Source: Deltaproteobacteria bacterium (GTDB taxonomy: Bacteria > Myxococcota_A > Polyangia > JAAYKL01). Taken from it: DNA of 59,324 bases. The position numbers and the translations under genes were made by a program. The DNA lies in assembly GCA_016935665.1 (NCBI GenBank), contig JAFGQN010000183.1, forward strand, positions 1-59,324, given 5' to 3'. The notes under the pieces were generated by a model that searched no databases, was not told where the DNA came from, and saw only the letters and a list, made by a program, of their open reading frames with translations. Positions 8,773-18,205 of this stretch are shown in pieces (the first letter of the stretch is position 1; each line of letters begins with the position of its first letter).

Positions 8773-9918
8773 TTACTCCAGTAACGGATTACTATCGGTG
8801 TCTGTTGTATCCGAATCCACAGGCGGATTGGTGATTTGCTGCGTGTCAGTGTCCATACCGGTGTCGCAGTTTTCAACCGCGGGATCGCACAGCTCCTCCC
8901 ACGGGTCGCAGTCTTCTACCTCAGGGTCGCATGGGCAATCTCCAGGAACCACTTCGATGGTGTTTTCCTTTTGTTTGGCGGGAGACGCGTGAACGTTTTC
9001 AATAATGGCCCTGCCAAAGCCGGCCGAACCAAACGCGGCGTTGTCCACCCACACCTCATACACCACGCGGAAATCCCAATTTTCGGCGCCTGCGAGCAAT
9101 GCGTAGCCCGACGTGGTGGCCGGCGAATCCTCCACATACAGCAAGCCGCATCCGTTTAAATTTCGATTGAGCGAAGTGGACACGCCCAGTATCGCAGATG
9201 CATCGCCCACAATCATTTGGCCATCGCCCCCATTGACACCGAGGGTGCTGTACCCCGAAGCACTGCCGGCATCCAGGGAGATGTAGTCCAGCTTAAAGTG
9301 CAGCGCCAGCGTATCGTCAGCGGCGTACAACAGCATTTCCGCATGATCGCTACCCACCAGATCTTTGAAGGTGTGGGTGCCTTTCTTTTCGTCTTTCTTA
9401 GGAGGCTTCTTCTCGTCGCTGTCCTCGTCTACTTTTTCATCTATTTCATCGTTTCCCCATCCAATCGCTGTGGCGCCGTAAGAATTGTCCACGAACGCCG
9501 GATCCAGTGTCAGACGCAGATGCACCCATTCCTTATCGGCCACCACTTCCACAATCTGTTCGATGGCAGCGGCGGGAATATCGGGGTTGTCTTTTCCATA
9601 AAAGCATTCCACTTCCTCGGCAATTACCTCTGAAGGAGTGACCGTCACGGTGTTGGCGTTGCATTCATCGGCGGTTTCCGGTGGAATCCCAGGTTTAAGA
9701 GCGTCACCGCTGCCCGATATGCCGGTTCCTGGAAACCGGACCACACCGGAAGCATCCGAATCCGGTGTCCCGGTTCCGCCGCCCGAATCCTGCGGGGCGC
9801 CGTCATGCGTGACATCGGTTAACGCGTTATCTCTGGCAGTGCTCTTCGCATCATCACTGCAACTCCACATCCACGCTGCCATCGCGAGAATCATCCCTGT
9901 TTTTATTTGTGTTTTCAT
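8773..9918 (-). CDS. Lipoprotein of unknown function with Cys-Asp C-terminal motif
   Basis: Lipoprotein of 381 residues (lipobox MWSC, Cys20). The start is set at 9918 because CAGGAG lies seven bases upstream of the third of three consecutive ATG codons; the frame is open further up but lacks a ribosome site. Mature protein: low-complexity Asp/Ser/Gly segment, a beta-rich domain with an inserted Lys/Glu/Asp-rich loop (DEKKPPKKDEKKG), then a tail with CPCDPEVEDCDPWEELCDP, a C-x-P-x-E repeat, ending in an Asp/Thr-rich stretch. The HAEMLLYAADDTLALHFKLD block suggests a jelly-roll fold. Function unknown. It is convergent with the 7617 gene, with 130 bases between them. Confidence 0.72.
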   Translation of the reverse strand: MKTQIKTGMILAMAAWMWSCSDDAKSTARDNALTDVTHDGAPQDSGGGTGTPDSDASGVVRFPGTGISGSGDALKPGIPPETADECNANTVTVTPSEVIAEEVECFYGKDNPDIPAAAIEQIVEVVADKEWVHLRLTLDPAFVDNSYGATAIGWGNDEIDEKVDEDSDEKKPPKKDEKKGTHTFKDLVGSDHAEMLLYAADDTLALHFKLDYISLDAGSASGYSTLGVNGGDGQMIVGDASAILGVSTSLNRNLNGCGLLYVEDSPATTSGYALLAGAENWDFRVVYEVWVDNAAFGSAGFGRAIIENVHASPAKQKENTIEVVPGDCPCDPEVEDCDPWEELCDPAVENCDTGMDTDTQQITNPPVDSDTTDTDSNPLLE

Positions 9919-10344
9919 CATCATACTCCTGGGGTTTGAATCCATCAGATTTTCGTCACAACAAGGCGATGACATGAGCCGAGCGAACTGTTTCATTTTT
10001 TTCCATAGGAAAAAATCTTTGACAAATCCCCAATCTGACGAAGACCGATCCATATGTTAAAACGGGTTGAACCAGTCGGAATTCCGTATCAATCTGGGAA
10101 TGATAATCCGAACCGTCATGATACGTGGAATAGACCAGAATCTGGTCATTATATCCACAGGTTGAAAATTCCTAATCGTTAGACGCATCGATGTCCGAAG
10201 ATTTTGTAAATAGTACACATGAAACTATATTGCGCGAAGTGGCATTGCCTCTCGAACCTCTCTACCCGTTATTTCTTTCCAGGGAAGATAAACAGTGCTG
10301 CATGCTTGGATTATAATATGTCAAGGGGGGCTCAAGGAGGGGCC
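9919..10344. other. Divergent intergenic region, lipoprotein / PilZ gene
   Basis: 426 bases without a convincing gene. It separates the minus-strand lipoprotein from the PilZ gene and so should hold both promoters. A perfect dyad GACCAG-AAT-CTGGTC lies at 10133-10147 (6-bp arms, 3-base centre), a possible operator. A TTGACA is present near 10019 but has no partner -10 box at the correct distance. Confidence 0.4.
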
Positions 10345-10779
10345 ATGACCGATGTAGAGCAAAGGCGTGAGTCGATACGTCATCCGGCAGATATTCCTTT
10401 ATCGTGGACACTTGGGGATGTGGTAGTGCATGATACGGAGTATTTGCGCAATATTTCAGAAGGTGGTCTTGCGTTTTCATCGCAAACCCGATTGGCGGTG
10501 GGGGCAGATATAGATATTGCGGTTCCGATACGAAATCCCGAGATGCACATTCGCGGTATTGTCGTATGGTGCACCGATAACGAAGACGGCACTTTTGATG
10601 TGGGCGTCCAGTTTAAAGATGCGGAGACAAAATTTCGCATGCGGATGGTTGAACAGGTGTGCCATATTGAGCACTTTAAAAAAGAGGTGTTTGAAACCGA
10701 GGGACGGCAACTGACCGGTGAACAGGCGGCCATGGAATGGATTCGCCGTTTCGCCAAAGACTTTCCGAGCTTTCATTAG
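10345..10779 (+). CDS. PilZ-domain protein (putative c-di-GMP receptor)
   Basis: Cytoplasmic 144-residue protein that is essentially one PilZ domain. The c-di-GMP-binding signature is present: an N-terminal arginine cluster QRRESIRHP (residues 6-13, RxxxR type) and NISEGG at 36-41 (the [D/N]xSxxG motif). The domain continues with IRGIVVWC and FDVGVQFKD, typical of the PilZ barrel, then a short alpha-helical tail. The start at 10345 follows a strong AAGGAGG; the frame extends upstream without a ribosome site. The intact motif implies real c-di-GMP binding. It precedes dnaK by 142 bases. Targets cannot be inferred. Confidence 0.85.
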   Translation: MTDVEQRRESIRHPADIPLSWTLGDVVVHDTEYLRNISEGGLAFSSQTRLAVGADIDIAVPIRNPEMHIRGIVVWCTDNEDGTFDVGVQFKDAETKFRMRMVEQVCHIEHFKKEVFETEGRQLTGEQAAMEWIRRFAKDFPSFH

Positions 10780-10921
10780 AGTTTGAACTTCAACACAACC
10801 AAATGGTCGTCCTGCCGAAGCGATCATTCTTCAGGTTGCAGACTTTACCCAACCCTGCCTGTGAATACGTTTTTGAGCGACGCCGGACTGCAACGACGGC
10901 TTGCCCGAAGGAGGTATTATC

Positions 10922-12826
10922 ATGGGTAAAACCATTGGCATTGATTTAGGAACCACAAACAGTGTTGTGTCTGTCATTGACGGGAAGGATCCAGTTGTAA
11001 TTCCCAACGAGGAGGGGGCGCGCACCACGCCATCTGTGGTGGCCTGGAATGACAAGGGGGAAGTGTTGGTGGGTCAGGTAGCCAAGCGCCAGAGTGTGAC
11101 CAACCCGGAAGGCACAGTGTATTCGATTAAACGGTTTATGGGACGACGCTTCTCTGAAGTGAAGCAGGAGGCCGCCATGATGCCGTACAAAGTGGTAGAG
11201 GCGCAAAACGGAGATGTGCAGGTCGATGTGAAAGGAAAACGTCAGGCACCACCGGAAATTTCAGCCATGGTGCTGATGAAACTTAAAAAAGCGGCGGAGG
11301 ACTACCTGGGTGAAAAGGTGGATAGCGCTGTGATTACGGTTCCGGCGTATTTTAACGACGCACAGCGTCAGGCCACAAAGGACGCCGGCAAAATCGCGGG
11401 TCTGGATGTAAAGCGCATTGTGAATGAGCCCACGGCGGCGGCACTGGCCTATGGTCTTGACAGGCAGAAAGAAGAAACCATTGCGGTGTATGATTTTGGG
11501 GGAGGCACGTTTGATATTTCCATTTTGGATGTAGGGGACAATGTGGTTGAAGTGGTGGCCACCAACGGGGACACGCTCCTTGGCGGGGACAATATCGACC
11601 AGAAAATCATCGACTGGCTTATTGCGGAGTTTAAAAAGGATTGGGGAATCGATGTGTCGAAGGACAAAATGGTATTGCAACGGCTGAAAGAGGCGGCGGA
11701 AAAAGCCAAGATTGAACTCTCCCAGGTGATGGAGTCCCAGATTAATTTGCCGTTCCTCACCGCAGATGCCTCCGGTCCCAAACACCTGAACGTGCATCTG
11801 AGCCGGGCGAAGCTGGAGACGATGATTACTGATTTAGTGGAGCGGTCTTTGGAATCGTGTAAAAAGGCGCTGGAAGATGCCGGCAAGACCACATCGGAAA
11901 TTGATGAGGTGGTGCTGGTGGGCGGTTCCACGCGGGTTCCTTTGGTGCAGCAGAAGGTAAAGGAATTTTTTGGCCGGGAACCCCACAAGGGCGTAAATCC
12001 AGACGAAGTGGTGGCCATGGGCGCGGCAGTGCAGGCCGGAGTGTTGTCGGGAGATGTGAAAGATGTGCTGTTGCTCGATGTGACACCACTGTCGCTGGGG
12101 GTGGAGACGCTGGGTAATGTGATGACGGTGATGATTCCCAGAAATACGACCATTCCGGCAAAGAAGACCGAGGTATACTCCACCGCAGCGGACAATCAGA
12201 CGTCGGTGGATATTCATGTGCTGCAGGGCGAACGTTCCATGGCGAAAGACAACCGTACGCTGGGCCGCTTTCATTTGGAAGGCATTTTACCCGCGGCGCG
12301 CGGTGTGCCGCAGATTGAGGTGACATTTGATATTGACGCCAACGGTATTGTGAATGTGTCCGCCAAAGATATGGCCACTGGCAGGGAACAGAAGATTACT
12401 ATTACCGCGTCGTCGGGGCTGAGTGAATCCGACATCGACCGCATGGTGAAAGACGCCGAGGCCCATCGGGCGGAAGATGAAAAGCACCGCAAAGAGATTG
12501 ATACGAAACACCGGGCGGAACAGCTGCTGTACGCCACTGAGAAGACACTCAATGAGCACCGGGACAAAATTCCCGCTACAGATGCCAGTGCCATTGACCA
12601 CGCCATGGAGGATCTCAAGTCGGCTATTGAGGCCAATGATGTGGCGCGCATGGAACGGGAAACGGAGAATCTCACGCGGGCATCTCACAAGCTGGCCGAG
12701 GCCATGTACCAGCAGACGGGGACATCGACGTCGGCCGGGCCATCCGGCGCATACACCGGTCCATCGTCCGGTGGGAAAGGCGCCGACAGCGATGTGATTG
12801 ACGCGGACTTCAGCGAGGCGTCATAG
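10922..12826 (+). CDS. dnaK: Chaperone protein DnaK (Hsp70)
   Basis: Full-length Hsp70 chaperone of 634 residues. It starts [20 protein letters not shown] (phosphate-1 motif), with [11 protein letters not shown] and [15 protein letters not shown] (phosphate-2), LVGGSTRVP (adenosine motif), the linker [12 protein letters not shown], and a substrate-binding domain with QGER and GIPPAPRG-like [12 protein letters not shown]. The C-terminus ends [10 protein letters not shown], close to the usual EEVD-like bacterial tail. The start at 10922 follows GAAGGAGG. grpE and a canonical dnaJ are not adjacent; a reduced J-protein lies at 39199. No CIRCE element was seen upstream. It may be one of several dnaK paralogues, as is common in myxobacteria. 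Confidence 0.97.
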   Translation: MGKTIGIDLGTTNSVVSVIDGKDPVVIPNEEGARTTPSVVAWNDKGEVLVGQVAKRQSVTNPEGTVYSIKRFMGRRFSEVKQEAAMMPYKVVEAQNGDVQVDVKGKRQAPPEISAMVLMKLKKAAEDYLGEKVDSAVITVPAYFNDAQRQATKDAGKIAGLDVKRIVNEPTAAALAYGLDRQKEETIAVYDFGGGTFDISILDVGDNVVEVVATNGDTLLGGDNIDQKIIDWLIAEFKKDWGIDVSKDKMVLQRLKEAAEKAKIELSQVMESQINLPFLTADASGPKHLNVHLSRAKLETMITDLVERSLESCKKALEDAGKTTSEIDEVVLVGGSTRVPLVQQKVKEFFGREPHKGVNPDEVVAMGAAVQAGVLSGDVKDVLLLDVTPLSLGVETLGNVMTVMIPRNTTIPAKKTEVYSTAADNQTSVDIHVLQGERSMAKDNRTLGRFHLEGILPAARGVPQIEVTFDIDANGIVNVSAKDMATGREQKITITASSGLSESDIDRMVKDAEAHRAEDEKHRKEIDTKHRAEQLLYATEKTLNEHRDKIPATDASAIDHAMEDLKSAIEANDVARMERETENLTRASHKLAEAMYQQTGTSTSAGPSGAYTGPSSGGKGADSDVIDADFSEAS

Positions 12827-13083
12827 ACATGGCGCTGAGTGCCACTTTCCCTTTCAAATTCTGAATGGACTGCTGACCTGACATTTCATCGGATGAGACG
12901 TTAACGGTTTCATATCTCCAGATCATGCAAACGCGCATGAACTTGCCAAAGCGATAGCCAAAAAAATGGGAATAATGCGCCATGCCAATCGTTGTGGAAT
13001 ATCGAACGCTCCCCAAAAAGGGGGGTATCAATAATGTTTGAATGCTGCACAGGTGCAGCCATTTTCGTCAGGAGGTATTTCAG

Positions 13084-13317
13084 ATGACAGCCCCAAAAAC
13101 TGAAATGGTCTTTTGCAAAGAATGTGAAACCCCTGCACTGGCGACGCTGGACAACACGCCGTACTGTACCCGATGCCTGCTTAGGCAGATTAAGCGGAAT
13201 CGCCAAAAGCAATTGAAACGGTTTATTCAACCGTTGACCGACTTCCACAGCCACAGCTGGCAAGACCGATGGCCTGCAATTCCCATCTCGAATCCAACGG
13301 AATTAAGCATGGCGTAA
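13084..13317 (+). CDS. Small zinc-ribbon protein (77 aa)
   Basis: Short soluble protein with two CxxC knuckles: CKEC at 11-14 and CTRC at 28-31, fourteen residues apart, the layout of a rubredoxin-type zinc ribbon. A basic helix (RQIKRNRQKQLKRF) follows, which would suit nucleic-acid or protein binding. The start is fixed by AGGAGG seven bases before the ATG; the frame extends upstream without support. It follows dnaK by 257 bases and converges on the cyclic-nucleotide-binding gene with only four bases between stops. Function unknown. Confidence 0.65.
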   Translation: MTAPKTEMVFCKECETPALATLDNTPYCTRCLLRQIKRNRQKQLKRFIQPLTDFHSHSWQDRWPAIPISNPTELSMA

Positions 13318-13321
13318 TTTG

Positions 13322-13762
13322 TCAGTGAGTGGCGTCAATGGATTGCAGCGCGCGACTTTCGATGAGTTTTAACAGAAGCTTTTTTACTCTGGGCGATGAC
13401 GCGATAATGGATTGGATGGTTTCCCTCGAAAAGCAGATGACGGAAACATCGTCTTTGGCAATCACGGTGCTGGTGCGCGGTGTGCCGGTGATGACCGAAA
13501 CTTCGCCAATAACTGCCCGCTTGCCCAGTTCGGCTAAAGAGACTTCGCCTCTGTAAGAACTCTGTCTGACCTGTACCGTGCCCGAATTGACAATCATCAT
13601 TTCGGTACCTTCGTCGCCTTCTTCGATAATGACCTCTCCGGCGGAAAATGAGCAGCTGTGCGCCTTCGCCTTGAGCTGGGCTCGAATCTCTTCGTCCAGA
13701 GATCGGAAGATAAACGACTCATCCACAATGGCCGAAATTATTTCTCTGGTGGGGGGGGTCAT
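13322..13762 (-). CDS. Cyclic nucleotide-binding domain protein, no DNA-binding domain
   Basis: A 146-residue stand-alone cNMP-binding domain. The glycine-rich turn is at about 41-65 (SAGEVIIEEGDEGTEMMIVN) and the phosphate-binding cassette at 86-97 reads GEVSVITGTPRT, retaining the Glu and Arg that contact the cyclic phosphate. There is no C-terminal helix-turn-helix as in CRP, so it probably acts as a regulatory module on a partner. AAGGAG lies six to seven bases before the start. Directly after the ATG the gene has an eight-base C tract (G8 on the plus strand, 13751-13758) covering codons 2-4, prone to slippage. It is divergent from modA. Confidence 0.8.
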   Translation of the reverse strand: MTPPTREIISAIVDESFIFRSLDEEIRAQLKAKAHSCSFSAGEVIIEEGDEGTEMMIVNSGTVQVRQSSYRGEVSLAELGKRAVIGEVSVITGTPRTSTVIAKDDVSVICFSRETIQSIIASSPRVKKLLLKLIESRALQSIDATH

Positions 13763-14106
13763 GGTGTTTCTCCTTGCATTGTTAAATAATACATCATCCC
13801 TTTAAAAAGGGGCACTCCGTCGACATTGGCGTAATAACACCACAGAATATCTGGAATGACAATTTTTTGTTCGCAGTGACAAGTTCATAATATTCTACAT
13901 TTTAGTGGTTTGTGGATACAACACGTACATCATTGTACGCTTTTAGCGGCATAAAAACGCATGAAGACCGGTGATCTGATTGAAATGGCCCACTGTAGGG
14001 GACATGGCACGTAACATGCTTATCCTTAGGCATATCTGCGCTGCGATATTCCGCAAGTGCGATCTTCATCGACAGGAACAAACGATTTTTTACCGAGGAA
14101 TCAGAA
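13763..14106. other. Divergent intergenic region before modA
   Basis: 344 bases between the cNMP-binding gene (minus) and modA (plus). It contains CCCTTT-AA-AAAGGGG-type self-complementarity near 13797-13812 and a perfect hairpin or operator at 13924-13939 (listed). No ModE consensus dyad and no small coding frame with a ribosome site was found. Confidence 0.45.
13924..13939. promoter_or_regulatory. Perfect dyad upstream of modA
   Basis: CGTACA-TCAT-TGTACG, a 6-bp perfect inverted repeat with a 4-base centre, followed by CTTTTAG. It lies about 170 bases before the modA start. It could be an operator or a small hairpin with a short T-run; the sequence alone does not decide. Confidence 0.3.
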
Positions 14107-14934
14107 ATGAAAATTCGACAACAAATTGCAGTAACCGGTCTAGTTCTCCTGGCGCAACTGGCGCTGGTGGCAGCCTGTGGAAAAGCAACCAATGACAACT
14201 CCGCCCCGGCTAAATCGACAGATGAACGCGATACGTCCAAAGCGATCCATATTCATGCGGCCGCAGGTACACGGCTGGCCACAACGGACATTTGTGACTT
14301 ATTTGAAAAAAAGAGCGGGGTGGAGGTGATCCGCAATTTTGCGTCGTCCGGCACACTGGCCAGACAGATTGCCAGCGGTGCTGTGGCCGATATGTTTTTG
14401 TCCGCTAATCGGCAGTGGATTGACTTTCTGATTGATAACCGGATAATTGCCAGAGACGCCGTACATATCGTTGCCGGCAACGCCCTTGTGTTGATCGCTC
14501 CCAAAGGCAAATCCGTTAGCGCCGTGGATTTTTCACCCGAATTTGATATTGCGTCCCTGACGTCCCATGTGGCGGTGGGCGATCCGGCGTATGTGCCGGT
14601 GGGCAAGTATACCGACGAAGCCTTTAAAAAGCTCGGATGGACGGACCGATTGACAGGGCGTCTTGTTCTGGCCAGGGATGTGTCGTCGGTACTTCATTAT
14701 GTGGAACTGGGAGAGTGCGAACTGGGGGTGGTGTATGCGTCCGAAGCGCTGGCCTCAAAAAAGGTACAGGTAGTGGCAACAGTGCCCGCGCATTTACACC
14801 GCCCCATCGTGTTTTATGTGGCGCCCCTTAACGCCAGTGCGGCGAACGCGGATGTACAGGAGTTGAACCAGATGTTTTTAGGCGAGGGAAAAGCGGTGTT
14901 TACGAAATACGGCTTCACTCTCTTGGACAATTGA
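14107..14934 (+). CDS. modA: Molybdate-binding lipoprotein ModA
   Basis: Substrate-binding component of the molybdate ABC importer, 275 residues, made as a lipoprotein (lipobox VAAC, Cys24). Family blocks include IHIHAAAGTR (start of the mature domain), IRNFASSGTLARQIASGAVADMFLSANRQWIDF (about 78-110, the anion-binding lobe), GNALVLIAPKG, VAVGDPAYVPVGKYTDEAF and ELGVVYASEA. These match ModA/WtpA-like proteins closely. GAGGA precedes the ATG. It is followed six bases later by the modD reading frame, whereas modBC lie 11 kb upstream, so the transporter is encoded at two sites. Gram-negative ModA is usually soluble periplasmic; lipid anchoring is a mild departure. Confidence 0.9.
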   Translation: MKIRQQIAVTGLVLLAQLALVAACGKATNDNSAPAKSTDERDTSKAIHIHAAAGTRLATTDICDLFEKKSGVEVIRNFASSGTLARQIASGAVADMFLSANRQWIDFLIDNRIIARDAVHIVAGNALVLIAPKGKSVSAVDFSPEFDIASLTSHVAVGDPAYVPVGKYTDEAFKKLGWTDRLTGRLVLARDVSSVLHYVELGECELGVVYASEALASKKVQVVATVPAHLHRPIVFYVAPLNASAANADVQELNQMFLGEGKAVFTKYGFTLLDN

Positions 14935-14955
14935 TAAAGAATGGGGAATTTTGCC

Positions 14956-15816
14956 ATGATTCGATTTACCGACAGTGAAATTGAGCAACTCATCCTGGAT
15001 GACGCGCCCCTGGGGGATTTGACGAGCGCTCTTTTGGGACTTCATACACAAACGGGCACGCTCACAGTGACGGCCAGGGAAGAACTGGTGGCCTGTGGCA
15101 CCGAGGAAGTGGAGCGGTTGCTGGAAAAGCTGCGCATATCGGTGCATCAGCGGGTACCGTCGGGAACAGTATGTCATGTGGGGGATCCGCTTTTGTCCGC
15201 ATCGGGGGAAGTGTCGGCCATTCATATGGCGTGGCGCGCGGGCAGCACTATGATTGAATTTGCCTCGGGGATAGCCACCCGCACCCGTCAGCTGGTGGCA
15301 GCGTCGCGCAGGGGAAACAAGGCAACCACAGTGGCGGGGTCCCGCAAACATGCACCATTTTTAAAAAAAATTGCCCTTAAGGCGTTAATGGCCGGAGGAG
15401 GCGTGCCCCATCGCACGGGATTGTCGGATACAGTGCTTATTTTTAAGGAACATCTCCTTTTTTTGGGGGGATACGAGCAACTGGCCCGAACCGTTGAACG
15501 GGTGCGCGCACAACACCGGGAGCGCATGGTGGTGGTGGAGGCGCATACAGAACTGGAGGCTCTGGCGGTGGCCCAGTCCGGAGCCCATTTTGTGCAGATT
15601 GACAAAATGCCGCCCCCGGGATTTGCGAAATGCGCCAGGGAATGCAAAAAGGTGAACCCCAACGTGGGCGTGATTGCCGCGGGGGGCATCAATGCACAGA
15701 ACGCCCGGGCCTATGCGGAAGCAGGGGCCGAAGTACTGGTCACCTCCTGGATGTACGCGGCATCGCCGGCAGATGTCAAAGTGACCATTTGCGCCGACGA
15801 CGGGTCGGACGATTAA
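14956..15816 (+). CDS. modD: ModD protein (quinolinate phosphoribosyltransferase-like)
   Basis: A 286-residue protein of the ModD branch of the nicotinate-nucleotide pyrophosphorylase (NadC) superfamily, typically encoded with molybdate transport genes; its exact reaction is not settled. Diagnostic features are DDAPLGDLTSALLG at 15-28 (NadC-like EDxPxGDLTT), FASGIATRTRQLV, VAGSRKHAPFLKKIALKALMAGGGVPHRTGLSDTVL in which NadC would have TRKTxPGxR, and a C-terminal VGVIAAGGINAQNARAYAEAGAEVLVTS barrel strand. The ATG at 14956 is preferred over 14941 because the homologous proteins begin close to this point. Probably cotranscribed with modA. A hairpin at 15892-15915 lies downstream. Confidence 0.88.
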   Translation: MIRFTDSEIEQLILDDAPLGDLTSALLGLHTQTGTLTVTAREELVACGTEEVERLLEKLRISVHQRVPSGTVCHVGDPLLSASGEVSAIHMAWRAGSTMIEFASGIATRTRQLVAASRRGNKATTVAGSRKHAPFLKKIALKALMAGGGVPHRTGLSDTVLIFKEHLLFLGGYEQLARTVERVRAQHRERMVVVEAHTELEALAVAQSGAHFVQIDKMPPPGFAKCARECKKVNPNVGVIAAGGINAQNARAYAEAGAEVLVTSWMYAASPADVKVTICADDGSDD

Positions 15817-16122
15817 TCGGTTTAATATTCGCTTATTGAAGATTGACAGCGACAAAACCGCAGCTGCAATCAACGGATAGGGTCAGCAAATCCGCCTGCA
15901 GTATGTTGCAGGCGGCGTCCCACAGGAGTCTGGAACGCGTTTCAGACCCAATCTGTTTTGAAATTACGCCAATACATCCACAGTGCCGTTTCGCAAGAAA
16001 GTGCCGCGAAGTCAATTTGTAATAAATGGAAAAAAACGACTTCAAGCAAAAATTTTTAATAATAATATAATCGAACACGCGACTAATCAGAATCTCGCAC
16101 AACATAACAAAGGAGGTTGTCA
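15817..16122. other. Intergenic region between modD and RCC1-repeat gene
   Basis: 306 bases with no plausible gene. The first half has the 9-bp stem-loop at 15892-15915. The second half is AT-rich and includes AATATAATCG near 16066-16075, a possible -10 element for the next gene, without an obvious -35 partner. Confidence 0.4.
15892..15915 (+). terminator. 9-bp perfect stem-loop after modAD
   Basis: CCGCCTGCA (15892-15900) pairs perfectly with TGCAGGCGG (15907-15915) over a GTATGT loop. It is GC-rich and stable and lies 75 bases after modD, but no T-run follows. It may protect the 3' end, act as a pause site for factor-dependent termination, or be a REP-like element. Confidence 0.4.
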
Positions 16123-18195
16123 ATGCATCTTCGACGATGGGGTATAATTGCGATGCTGGTGGCTGCGACGGGCTGGACGATGGGATGTGGGCCGACAGAT
16201 GAAACCAGGACACATACAGAGTTCCTTGAGGACGGCAACTCCGGGGATAAAATGGCTCAGGACACCCAGTCGGAAACAGCGGTCTATGACCCAACAATAT
16301 CGACCAGCGAACATTCCGACCCGGCATCCCGTGATACAGCCACAATCAGTGGTGCTATTGATTCGAATACCGCTACGCATAGTCATGACACCACATTCGA
16401 TACCGAGGATACAGACACCGAAAAAATACCCGACACGCAAACAACTTCAGATAATCAATTGACTACCGACACACAAACAGATTTTGACACTCAGGAAGTA
16501 ACAGAACAAATGATTCCGCAGACCTGTTCTGCGGACTATTGCCAAAATGGCGCACAATGCGATGACCGAATTGGTCACGCCGTATGTGCCTGTCCCCATG
16601 GATTTTATGGCATGCGGTGTGAATTGGGCACTGTTGCAATGTCCGGAGGCACCTGGCACAGTTGTTTTATCCTTTCAGACGGAACACTAAGGTGTCAGGG
16701 CCGAAATCTGTATCGCATGGCCGAAGCGCCAACCGGCACTTTTAAGGAAGTATCCGTAGCACATATGCACAGCTGCGCCCTTCGTATCGACGGGACCATT
16801 GAGTGCTGGGGATATGATTTCCGCGACCGCATCGCCGCACCGGAAGGAACATTCACACACATCTCCAGTGGCAGCCAATTCAACTGTGGTATCCGCACCA
16901 ACGGCAGCATCACCTGCTGGGGCAGCACAGTTTATCCTCCCACTATCAGCATTGACGGTTCACCAAACTACGTACCGCCGCCACCGCCGCCCGATGGCAT
17001 CTTCACTGAAATTTCACAGGATTGTGCACTCAGTTACGAAGGTGAAATCAAATGTTGGGATTATGAGCACACAGTATTCACACCGTTGTCCGGCACGTTT
17101 ATCGCGTTGTCCGGCAACAGTTCTGACGGATGCGGCCTTAGAGCAGACCAAAGCGTGGAATGCTGGGGATCCGCGTATAACCCGCTGGATGTTCCATATG
17201 GTCAATACACCGCGCTCAGCAGTGGCGCCCTGCACACCTGCGGACTTCGAAGCGACGGCGCCATTGTCTGCTGGGGCAGCAGCAGCAACTCTTTGGGGCA
17301 GATGGATGCACCGGAAGGGACCTTTACTTCACTGTGGGGTGGAAACAATCATCACTGCGCGCAGGATGCCAAAGGCACGCTCACATGTTGGGGCGACAAC
17401 GACTTTGAACAGATTTCGGCGACAGAGATACCGTTCAACGACTTTTGTGTTGGCCACGATGAAGAAACCTGTGCGCTGGATTTGGACAATCGCCTCTCCT
17501 GCTGGTCCAGCAGCGACGATGAACATTTGCCGCCTGAAAATGCTGTTTTCAGGGACATCTCCAGTGGGCGGTTGTTTGCCTGCGGGCTTACCGAAGATGG
17601 AAAAATTGATTGCTGGGGATATTCTTTCAGCGTCGCAGAACCGATGCTCAATGGACCCTTTTCGGTTGTCTCTGTGGGAGAAGGACACGGTTGCGCATTG
17701 GATGTTTCCGGACAGATTGATTGTTTTGGGAGCAATACCAATGGGCAGCTGAATGTCCCGCAGGGGAAATACAAAGACGTACTTTGCACCGGAGATCACT
17801 GTTGCGCCATTGACGAAAATGACGAAGTCGTTTGCTGGGGTGAAGACTTGCATGGACAGACCAGCGCACCGTCGGGTACGTTCACAGACCTTGGCGGCGG
17901 CATTTCCTTTACCTGCGGGATTCGCCCCAATGGGGCGGTGGAATGCTGGGGGTATTCAGCCAACAATCAGACGACACCTCCTGCCGGCACATTTACCCAG
18001 GTGGTGGGCGGTAGCAATTTCGCCTGTGGTCTACTTGCGGGGGGACAACTGAAATGCTGGGGAGAACCACCGTATGAAGGCCAAATAAGCAACATCGAGG
18101 GAACGTACATTGAAATCGATGCCGGAGAATTTCACCTCTGTGCACTTACACAAGACACCCGACGCATCCGCTGTTTCGGCAGTATCTACAGATAA
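16123..18195 (+). CDS. RCC1-like beta-propeller lipoprotein with EGF-like module
   Basis: Lipoprotein of 690 residues (lipobox TMGC, Cys22). AAAGGAGG precedes the ATG at 16123. Residues 25-130 are a Thr/Asp/Ser-rich spacer; residues 135-167 form an EGF-like module with six cysteines (CSADYCQNGAQC ... CACPHGFYGMRC). About fourteen repeats of 35-45 residues follow, each with the core HxCALRxDGTxxCWG, for example HSCALRIDGTIECWG and HTCGLRSDGAIVCWG. This is the RCC1 type seen in many myxobacterial surface proteins. The paired cysteines in nearly every repeat suggest a disulfide per blade, suited to life outside the cell. Probably a binding or adhesion scaffold; no enzyme motif. Confidence 0.85.
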   Translation: MHLRRWGIIAMLVAATGWTMGCGPTDETRTHTEFLEDGNSGDKMAQDTQSETAVYDPTISTSEHSDPASRDTATISGAIDSNTATHSHDTTFDTEDTDTEKIPDTQTTSDNQLTTDTQTDFDTQEVTEQMIPQTCSADYCQNGAQCDDRIGHAVCACPHGFYGMRCELGTVAMSGGTWHSCFILSDGTLRCQGRNLYRMAEAPTGTFKEVSVAHMHSCALRIDGTIECWGYDFRDRIAAPEGTFTHISSGSQFNCGIRTNGSITCWGSTVYPPTISIDGSPNYVPPPPPPDGIFTEISQDCALSYEGEIKCWDYEHTVFTPLSGTFIALSGNSSDGCGLRADQSVECWGSAYNPLDVPYGQYTALSSGALHTCGLRSDGAIVCWGSSSNSLGQMDAPEGTFTSLWGGNNHHCAQDAKGTLTCWGDNDFEQISATEIPFNDFCVGHDEETCALDLDNRLSCWSSSDDEHLPPENAVFRDISSGRLFACGLTEDGKIDCWGYSFSVAEPMLNGPFSVVSVGEGHGCALDVSGQIDCFGSNTNGQLNVPQGKYKDVLCTGDHCCAIDENDEVVCWGEDLHGQTSAPSGTFTDLGGGISFTCGIRPNGAVECWGYSANNQTTPPAGTFTQVVGGSNFACGLLAGGQLKCWGEPPYEGQISNIEGTYIEIDAGEFHLCALTQDTRRIRCFGSIYR

Positions 18196-18205
18196 TCCCA
18201 TTCCG

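Noticed and set aside
9930..9950. GGGTTTGAATCC resembling a tRNA T-loop
   Set aside because: No acceptor or anticodon arms can be folded around it, and it lies in the ribosome-site region of a lipoprotein gene.
16799..17752. 317-codon plus-strand frame inside the RCC1-repeat gene
   Set aside because: Arg/Pro/Thr-rich shadow in another frame of a well-supported repeat lipoprotein, with no ribosome site.
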